A DNA stretch of 64,000 nucleotides from Caldilinea sp. CFX5 (GTDB lineage Bacteria > Chloroflexota > Anaerolineae > Caldilineales > Caldilineaceae), in assembly GCA_021405325.1 (NCBI GenBank), contig QWII01000039.1:1-64000 (forward strand), read 5' to 3'. Of this stretch, positions 58,945-64,000 are shown piece after piece. A model generated the notes under the pieces. The model was not told the DNA's origin, searched no databases, and worked only from the letters and a program-made list of their open reading frames with translations. The position numbers and the translations under genes were made by a program. How positions within the stretch are numbered: the stretch's first letter is position 1; each line of letters begins with the position of its first letter.

Positions 58945-59000
58945 GGACGATTTGTAGCCTTCATGCCATCATCCAAGGAGTTTCCCCAGCTCACACAAAG

Positions 59001-59067
59001 CTCGTCTGTCATTCTGAAAGAATCTCAACTTATATAGCCCTGAGATTCTTTCAGAATGACAGACGAG
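59001..59067. repeat. Perfect 27-bp inverted repeat between convergent genes
   Basis: 59001-59027 and 59041-59067 are perfect inverted copies (core CATTCTGAAAGAATCTCA) around a 13-base loop. The CATTCTGA...AATCTC wording is, from memory, similar to a repeat family widespread in several phyla. Confidence 0.9.
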
Positions 59068-59113
59068 TCTTCAACTTGTTTTTCAAGAAACTGCCTCGAC
59101 CATTTGCCGGCGG

Positions 59114-60484
59114 TTAACTTGCCTTGTTGGTTTCCCACTTCGCCTTCTCTTCGGTCTGCTGCATCTTCTGTTCGGCCTTGTCGGCTACTTCTTTGCCGGC
59201 TTCTTTGGTTTCCTGAAGCGCTGTGCGACCAGTTTGTTTGACATCTTCTAATGCCTCGCGACCGGTTTGCTTGAGGTCGGCGACGACTTTTTGGGCGGTC
59301 TGTTCCAGTTGGGGGCGTACTTCTTCCGCCACCTGCTGAACCCGCTCGACCACGTCGTTGGCAACTTCCTGGGCCGATTGCATGACTTGATTGCTCAAGG
59401 GCGCCAGGTACTGTTGCTCACGTCGTGTGACCGGCAAAGCCATCCCGATCAAGGCGCCAACGGCCAGGGCGACGCCGCCAAAGACTAGTGGATTGTCTTC
59501 CAGCGTGCGTTGCAGTTGTTGGCCCGTTTGCTGCATATAGGCTTGGGCTTGTTCCCCCATGTGCGAAGCTTGACTGCTCATGCTGGACATGTAGCCCTGA
59601 CTCTGACCGCTACCACTATAGTAGCCGGCTTGCTGCCCGGAACCGCTGTAGTAGCCCGTTTGTTGCCCGGAGCCACCAAATTGCGAACGGGCGCGATCAG
59701 TCCACTCGCCCACCTTCTCGCTGACCTGTTCGCCCACCTTCTGCGCGGTGTCCCGCAGTTGTTCGGCCTTCTCACCGATCTTCTCGCGCAGGCTCGACTC
59801 TTGTTCACTCGTGCTACCGGATCCATAACTGCTGTAACCGCTGCTGCCCTGACTGGAACCAGATTGGCCGGAACCAGATTGGGCGCTGGAAGCGTATTGG
59901 CTGCCCATCCCATATTGAGCGCCGGCGCCTTGGTATTGGCTGCTAGAACCTTGTCCCTCAGAGCCATAGCCCTGGTATTGGCCGACAAAGGAGGGGGTCA
60001 TCTCGCGTCCGGTATAGAGACCGCTGCTGCCTGCGCTACCATATTGACTGCCGTACTGCTCACCGGCGTACTGCCCACTGCCATACTGACCACTGTCATA
60101 CTGTCCACTGTATTGACTGCCATACTGGCTGCCATATTGGTCGTTATAGTAACGGTTGTCATGCTGATGGCGGCTCTGCGAACCCATGTAATTTTCTACC
60201 AAGAGCCAGCCGACGCCTAGACCAATCAAGGCCGCCGGAATGGGGTTGCTTTTGATGACGTGGATGACGCCGACGCCAATCTCTTTCGAGTTTTCATTGA
60301 AGTAGGTGGTGAGCGAATCGGTGCTGTCGCGCACAAGTTCGCGCACCGTTTCCTGCGCTTGTGTCTTGATATTGCTCGGATTGAGTCGCGCCTGGATCTG
60401 TTCGATCTTGTCGCTCATTTCTTGGCGGGTGCGCTCAATATCGGTCTTGATCGCTTCCGGGGACTCGTTATAATCGGTTGTCAT
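59114..60484 (-). CDS. DUF3618-type membrane protein with Q/Y/G/S-rich low-complexity regions
   Basis: About 456 residues from the ATG at 60484, which overlaps the stop of the upstream holin-like gene (ATGA). The first 60 residues match DUF3618 (SPEAIKTDIERTRQEMSDKI). A membrane segment follows (PIPAALIGLGVGWLLV), then about 130 residues of QYGSQYGSQYSGQY-type sequence. Next come an amphipathic helix (EKIGEKAEQLRDTAQKVGEQ), a GSGQQ.GYYSGSGQ tract and a second membrane segment (NPLVFGGVALAVGALIGMA). A long charged helix closes the protein (VERVQQVAEEVRPQLEQTAQ). The Tyr/Gln/Gly/Ser tracts resemble prion-like phase-separating sequences. It is co-transcribed with the two genes upstream. Confidence 0.85.
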   Translation of the reverse strand: MTTDYNESPEAIKTDIERTRQEMSDKIEQIQARLNPSNIKTQAQETVRELVRDSTDSLTTYFNENSKEIGVGVIHVIKSNPIPAALIGLGVGWLLVENYMGSQSRHQHDNRYYNDQYGSQYGSQYSGQYDSGQYGSGQYAGEQYGSQYGSAGSSGLYTGREMTPSFVGQYQGYGSEGQGSSSQYQGAGAQYGMGSQYASSAQSGSGQSGSSQGSSGYSSYGSGSTSEQESSLREKIGEKAEQLRDTAQKVGEQVSEKVGEWTDRARSQFGGSGQQTGYYSGSGQQAGYYSGSGQSQGYMSSMSSQASHMGEQAQAYMQQTGQQLQRTLEDNPLVFGGVALAVGALIGMALPVTRREQQYLAPLSNQVMQSAQEVANDVVERVQQVAEEVRPQLEQTAQKVVADLKQTGREALEDVKQTGRTALQETKEAGKEVADKAEQKMQQTEEKAKWETNKAS

Positions 60485-60942
60485 GAGACTTGCTCCTTCG
60501 CCCAACGGGCATCTTCTTTGATGGATTCGACAGTGTTTTCAGGCACCACCGTCAGATTGCTAAGGGAATTGCGACCGCTACCGATGAGAATGGCGCCGAC
60601 CACTAGGGCCACCACGCTGACAATCAGGGTGGAGAGCCAGAGGGGCATCCAGTTGCTCAAACCGATGGCGACGGCGATTAAGAGCAGAATGAGGCCCGCA
60701 TAGGCCACAAAGCCGCCGGCAGCCAGCGTGATGACGCTGCGCATGGCGCGATTGATCTTCTGCGTAGTTTCAACGCGCGCCAGTTCGATCTCCTGACGCA
60801 GCAACTTGGTCATGTCTTCGGTCAACCCGGTGAAGAGGTCGCCGATTGACGGTTCGCTGGCGCTACTGCTGCTGTCACTGGTTGTATAGACGGCCGGCTC
60901 GGCGTGGGAAACCGGCAGAGTTACATCTTCATCGCGTTGCAT
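60481..60942 (-). CDS. Holin-3-like (phage-holin-family) membrane protein
   Basis: A 153-residue protein. The pattern DLFTGLTEDMTKLLRQEIEL followed by two membrane segments (SVITLAAGGFVAYAGLILLL and PLWLSTLIVSVVALVVGAIL) is that of the actinobacterial holin-3/phage-holin family proteins found with DUF3618 and DUF883-like partners. Despite the name these proteins are usually chromosomal and not phage-derived. It is the middle gene of a three-gene operon. Confidence 0.88.
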   Translation of the reverse strand: MQRDEDVTLPVSHAEPAVYTTSDSSSSASEPSIGDLFTGLTEDMTKLLRQEIELARVETTQKINRAMRSVITLAAGGFVAYAGLILLLIAVAIGLSNWMPLWLSTLIVSVVALVVGAILIGSGRNSLSNLTVVPENTVESIKEDARWAKEQVS

Positions 60943-60944
60943 AA

Positions 60945-62186
60945 TTACTCCTCCTTACGCCCTGTGTTGGCCGGACGTGTGGACGATGACTGGGATGACG
61001 ATGGCTGGCCCTGTCCGGAATTGCCCTTGTTCTGCTCAGCGTTCTGTTGATTCGTTGGCGATTGCCCGGTGCGTGACTGGTCGGACGTTGATGGACCGGC
61101 AGATAACTGGGCCGACTTATTTTGGCTGGCGTGCTCTTTACTGTTGCCGGTGCGTTCGGATTCACGGCTCTGCTCCAGAGCGTTGCTGATATGACCGCTG
61201 GCATCGTCCGTTTGCTCACCGGCGGCGCTCAACGTTCCGGTGGCGCTGGGCATCTGGCCTGGTGTACCGGCCGAATTGGCCCAGTCGGTCTGACCCTGCC
61301 GTTCGTATTGCTCCGGTGACAGCCCTTCCTGGCCTTGATAGCCGGAGGCGCCATATTGACCGGCAGTCCTGGTCATGTCCGATTGCCTGTTCATCCCCAA
61401 CGACCCTGTTTGGCCGCTATAGTCGGCGGAGCCATACTGGCGCTGGTATTCGGTGGCGCCATATTGACTGCCATAGCCGGAACCGCTATAGCCGGAGCTG
61501 CCATATTGGTTGTATTGCTGCGAACCGTACCTACCCGCTGACTGGCCGTAGCTCTGCCCGTAGCCCTGCCCATAGCCCTGGTTCCATTGCGATTGACTGG
61601 CACTGTTGTTGGAGCTTTTGAAGAGCCGGCCAAGCAGGAAGCCGGCGGCCAGCGCACCGGCGACAAAGACCTCCGGCTGGCGGCGGGCAAAGCCCTGGAT
61701 CTCCTGCAAGACATTGCCGATGTCCTGGCGGCGTAAGTAGCCGGAGAACTTTTCGATTTGGTCGGCGGCCGCGTTGGCGTAATCGGCAACGGCGTCCTCC
61801 TGGCGGTCATGAAGCGTACTCCCCGTTTGGCGCAAGGCGTCGGCAAAGCTATGGAGCCGGTCGGCGGCCATGTTCTTTCGCTCATCAACCAAGGAGTTCG
61901 CCCGTGTGCGTGCATCGCTCAACATTTCGTTGGCGGTCTGCTTGGCCGTCTCTTTGGCGTCCGTCGCAATTTCGCTGACGGCCTGGCGTGCGCTATCGGC
62001 CGTCTGTCGCGCTTGCTGCTTGACATTCGCCGCCGCATCCGAAGCGGCGCTTTTTACCGCTTCTTTGGTCTGGGTTACTTGTGAGCGTGAAGAACGGTTT
62101 TGCTCAGAGGCATACTGTGTAGTGGCGTCCCCTTGCTTCTGCACACTCACATTTGATTTCGTTGTCGTAAATTCTTCGTGTTCCAT
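60945..62186 (-). CDS. YqjD/DUF883-like helical membrane protein with Q/Y/G-rich tail
   Basis: About 413 residues from the ATG at 62186 (AAGGGGC upstream). The first 165 residues are an uninterrupted series of amphipathic helices (KQQARQTADSARQAVSEIAT; DAKETAKQTANEMLSDARTR), like LEA-type or YqjD/ElaB proteins. A single glycine-rich membrane segment (VFVAGALAAGFLLGRLF) follows. The tail is low-complexity: tandem GYGQ and QYGSSGYSGSGYGSQYG at first, then a Gln/Ser/Thr-rich acidic end. YqjD-type proteins tether ribosomes or respond to stress at the inner membrane. This one is three times longer than YqjD. Confidence 0.8.
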   Translation of the reverse strand: MEHEEFTTTKSNVSVQKQGDATTQYASEQNRSSRSQVTQTKEAVKSAASDAAANVKQQARQTADSARQAVSEIATDAKETAKQTANEMLSDARTRANSLVDERKNMAADRLHSFADALRQTGSTLHDRQEDAVADYANAAADQIEKFSGYLRRQDIGNVLQEIQGFARRQPEVFVAGALAAGFLLGRLFKSSNNSASQSQWNQGYGQGYGQSYGQSAGRYGSQQYNQYGSSGYSGSGYGSQYGATEYQRQYGSADYSGQTGSLGMNRQSDMTRTAGQYGASGYQGQEGLSPEQYERQGQTDWANSAGTPGQMPSATGTLSAAGEQTDDASGHISNALEQSRESERTGNSKEHASQNKSAQLSAGPSTSDQSRTGQSPTNQQNAEQNKGNSGQGQPSSSQSSSTRPANTGRKEE

Positions 62187-62249
62187 GTCGTTAGCCCCTT
62201 TATCCTGATTGGTGAATGTTGGCGTTGAAAACTTGCACGCCTGAGTAAG

Positions 62250-62326
62250 CACTCTGTCTTTACTGTACTCTGTCTTTACTGTACTCTGTCTTTACTATAG
62301 AGGTGTACCTTTACTATAGAGGTGTA
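62250..62326. repeat. Tandem direct repeats upstream of the low-complexity operon
   Basis: About three copies of the 16-bp unit ACTCTGTCTTTACTGT (62250-62297) are followed by two copies of a 17-bp unit TTTACTATAGAGGTGTA (62291-62326). On the minus strand each 17-bp unit contains TATAGT, a possible -10. This is the only direct (not inverted) tandem array in the window and lies in the probable promoter region of the operon. Confidence 0.7.
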
Positions 62327-62372
62327 ATTGGATGAAAACCTATATGAAAAGGTACAAGAGGGGGCATAAATG

Positions 62373-62485
62373 GGGGTACAGGTAGGTAGACAGGTAGACA
62401 GGTAGACAGGTAGACAGGTAGACAGGTAAACAGGTAAACAGGTAGACAGGACCTATTTCCCTGTCTACCTGTTTACCTATCTACC
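62373..62485. repeat. Inverted array of 8-bp GGTAGACA units
   Basis: The left arm (62373-62449) contains about nine GGTAGACA/GGTAAACA units; the right arm (about 62452-62485) is the mirror set. The right arm abuts the stop codon of the ferritin-like gene. It is the longest copy of this array in the window. Confidence 0.9.
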
Positions 62486-62920
62486 TTACGCCCAGTCGCG
62501 CAGAATACGCATCGTCTCCTGCGCGTGGTCGCTTTCATCGGCGATGATATCCTCCAGGTGGACGGCCAGCCCTTTGTCACCAAAGGCTTCGGCTTCACGG
62601 GCGCGTTGGGTGTAGTCGGCGACGGCGCGGCGCTCGGCTTCGAGGACGGCTTGCAACATGGCGTGATTGCTGTCGGCGGGCATCACCTGGCGCGGTATAA
62701 CGGTCGGTTCGCCGCCGAGGGCGACAATTCTGTCGGCCAATAGTTGGGCGTGGCGCTGTTCGTCCGGCACTTCCTGGAGGAAAAAGGCAGCCAGTTGCGG
62801 GCGGTAGGGGCCGGTCACTTTGGCGGCGTAGGTGATGTATTGAATGATAGCGGCCAGTTCGCCGGACAGGTCTTCGTTGAGATGAGCGATAAGCGTCTGC
62901 TTGTCGATGGTGTTGGTCAT
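62486..62920 (-). CDS. Ferritin-like/bacterioferritin-type protein
   Basis: About 144 residues from the ATG at 62920. The four-helix bundle is indicated by NEDLSGELAAIIQYITYAAK, VPDEQRHAQLLADRIVALGG, AVLEAERRAVADYTQRAREA and LEDIIADESDHAQETMRILR. The Glu-x-x-His pairs (DEQRH, DESDH) form a di-iron site. It may store iron or remove peroxide. It is next to the low-complexity membrane operon but separated from it by repeats. Confidence 0.9.
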   Translation of the reverse strand: MTNTIDKQTLIAHLNEDLSGELAAIIQYITYAAKVTGPYRPQLAAFFLQEVPDEQRHAQLLADRIVALGGEPTVIPRQVMPADSNHAMLQAVLEAERRAVADYTQRAREAEAFGDKGLAVHLEDIIADESDHAQETMRILRDWA

Positions 62921-63225
62921 ACCGTTGTCTCCTTGTGGGTGTTGAACTGCCAGAAATCCGCAAAAATCGCGCACTAGTGAGCAGTATAGTCGGCGTACAA
63001 GAGAGCAAAGTCCATCTCGATATAGGTGGCGGGTAGAACTGTGGCATAAATCGGGTAGCGGCGCGGATTCCGCTTGCGCGGATCACCGCTCTGTCGTGGG
63101 CCAATCCGTGCCGCTACTGTACCTATCTTCTACCTCTCTACTGTATCTTTGTCTCTGGCTGTGGAAAGCGAAGCATATATGATCAGTCGCTAGACGCATA
63201 AAACAACAGCAAAGAGGATGGTATT
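62921..63225. other. Divergent gap with one hairpin
   Basis: No gene is seen. 63055-63069 (GTAGCGGCGCGGATT) and 63103-63117 (AATCCGTGCCGCTAC) form an inverted repeat with one mismatch, around 33 bases. Promoters for the ferritin-like and YihY-like genes must be in this region; no consensus pair stood out. Confidence 0.45.
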
Positions 63226-64000
63226 GTGAACTTACGCGAAATTTGGAATCTGCTCAAGGCGACCTACACCCAGTGGAGCAACGACGAGGCCAATCAGTTG
63301 GCGGCGGCGTTAGCCTTTTACACAACGATTTCGATTGCGCCGTTGCTGGTGCTGGTGATTGCGATTGTCGGCCTGTTTCTGGGTGAACAAGCGGCGCAGG
63401 GGCAGTTGCAAAGCCAATTGGAGGACCTAATGGGTGAGCAAGCCGCGCAATTCGCCCAAACCGCGATTGCCAGCACGGCTCGACCGGCTGTCAGCAGCAT
63501 TGCCAGTCTGCTCAGTTTGGGCGTTTTGCTCTGGGGTTCGACGAATGTCTTCACCCAGTTACAGAACAGCCTTAATGCCATTTGGAATGTTGAACCGAAG
63601 CCGGGACGCGGGGTGATGGGAATTGTGCAGGATCGCTTGCTCTCCTTTGGCATGGTGCTGGGAATTGGCTTTTTGCTGCTGTTGTCGTTGCTCCTGAGTT
63701 CAATCCTGTCGGCCGTTGCCAGTTCCTTTAGTCAACTGCTGCCGGGCATCCCCTGGCTCTGGCAACTGCTCAATTTCCTGGTCGCGCTGGCTGTCACCAG
63801 TTTACTCTTTGGGCTGATCTTCAAGGTGTTGCCCGATATCAAGATCGCCTGGAAAGATGTCTGGATCGGCGGTTTGATCACGGCGATTCTCTTTACCATC
63901 GGTCAATTTGCCCTAAGTCTCTACCTGGGCAATCAAGGGTCAGCGTATGGGGTGGCCGGTTCCGTGGTCGTCTTCTTGCTCTGGGTCTACTACTCGGCGC
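63226..64000 (+). CDS. YihY/BrkB-family membrane protein, cut by the window end
   Basis: A GTG at 63226, preceded by AGAGGA, opens a frame that runs off the window after 258 codons. NLREIWNLLKATYTQWSNDE, AAALAFYTTISIAPLLVLVI and LWGSTNVFTQLQNSLNAIWN are the typical start of YihY/BrkB proteins, followed by long hydrophobic segments and ALSLYLGNQGSAYGVAGSVV. The family has six membrane segments and was once misnamed ribonuclease BN. Function is unresolved. Confidence 0.92.
   Translation, partial: MNLREIWNLLKATYTQWSNDEANQLAAALAFYTTISIAPLLVLVIAIVGLFLGEQAAQGQLQSQLEDLMGEQAAQFAQTAIASTARPAVSSIASLLSLGVLLWGSTNVFTQLQNSLNAIWNVEPKPGRGVMGIVQDRLLSFGMVLGIGFLLLLSLLLSSILSAVASSFSQLLPGIPWLWQLLNFLVALAVTSLLFGLIFKVLPDIKIAWKDVWIGGLITAILFTIGQFALSLYLGNQGSAYGVAGSVVVFLLWVYYSA

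Noticed and set aside
60481..60942. Prophage remnant because of a holin-family protein
   Set aside because: No other phage gene is nearby, and this holin family is normally chromosomal with DUF3618-like partners.
62373..62485. CRISPR-like array
   Set aside because: The units are 8 bp and contiguous, without spacers, and arranged as an inverted pair; also true of 13953-14083 and 57213-57289.
1..64000. tRNA, rRNA and tmRNA genes
   Set aside because: No cloverleaf with a matching acceptor end or conserved rRNA stretch was seen by eye; a covariance search would be needed to exclude them fully.

Overview
The window looks like a chromosomal segment of a GC-rich, non-model bacterium, most likely a member of the Chloroflexota (Anaerolineae/Caldilineae type). 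The basis is family recall only: MutS2, a giant BTAD/AAA/TPR regulator, DUF6391-, DUF4013- and DUF6855-like proteins, many sugar-acid enzymes and an AAA-ATPase-like/PD-(D/E)XK protein. No rRNA, tRNA or CRISPR array was seen.

Positions 1-7.3 kb are visibly AT-rich and differ from the rest. They begin with the right end of an IS200/IS605 element (TnpB C-terminus and omegaRNA-type hairpins) inserted in the 3' end of a small gene. A minus-strand cluster follows: NB-ARC/TPR STAND ATPase, transposase remnant, radical SAM enzyme, P-loop kinase, nucleotidyltransferase and CHAT protease. The CHAT and STAND proteins share the same N-terminal helical module, so they probably act together. This is the best candidate for an undescribed conflict or defence system. 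Positions 7.4-9.06 kb are a graveyard of broken genes (ABC-2 permease remnants).

Positions 9-24 kb hold an enolase-superfamily enzyme, a BrnT/BrnA toxin-antitoxin pair, a deletion-fused two-component system carrying a 91-bp MITE, a molybdenum-hydroxylase pair (FAD and 2Fe-2S subunits, no large subunit) with MoaD and MoaB, a frameshifted subtilase, an HD hydrolase, a lipid-flippase-like protein, a GT2, MutS2 and Era. Positions 24-34 kb hold an AAA/PDDEXK protein, a sugar-acid or hydroxy-acid catabolic cluster (dioxygenase, class II aldolase, HIBADH-type dehydrogenase, enolase-superfamily dehydratase) divergent from an IclR regulator with a clear promoter/operator, and a GH20/GH67-like protein.

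Positions 34-45 kb hold an SRPBCC protein, a DUF6855-like protein, an ECF-SnoaL sigma factor, DUF4013, an Rpn-like nuclease with nine in-frame 12-bp repeats, QueG, the BTAD regulator, DUF2231 and MsrP/MsrQ. Positions 45-53 kb are a glycan-use operon (LacI, GH5-like glycosidase, sugar ABC transporter whose binding protein has a frameshift in its signal peptide). Positions 53-64 kb hold an NTF2-like protein, a metallophosphoesterase, transketolase, DUF6391, HolA, an unusual three-gene operon of low-complexity Q/Y/G/S-rich membrane proteins, a ferritin-like protein and a YihY-like protein cut by the window end.

A second strong theme is intergenic architecture. Many of the gaps hold long inverted repeats, often built from 7-16-bp tandem units in one orientation followed by the reverse complement. 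The unit differs from site to site, but several share a loop containing GAGCTTGTCGAA. Some arms run into genes and supply their last codons or stop.
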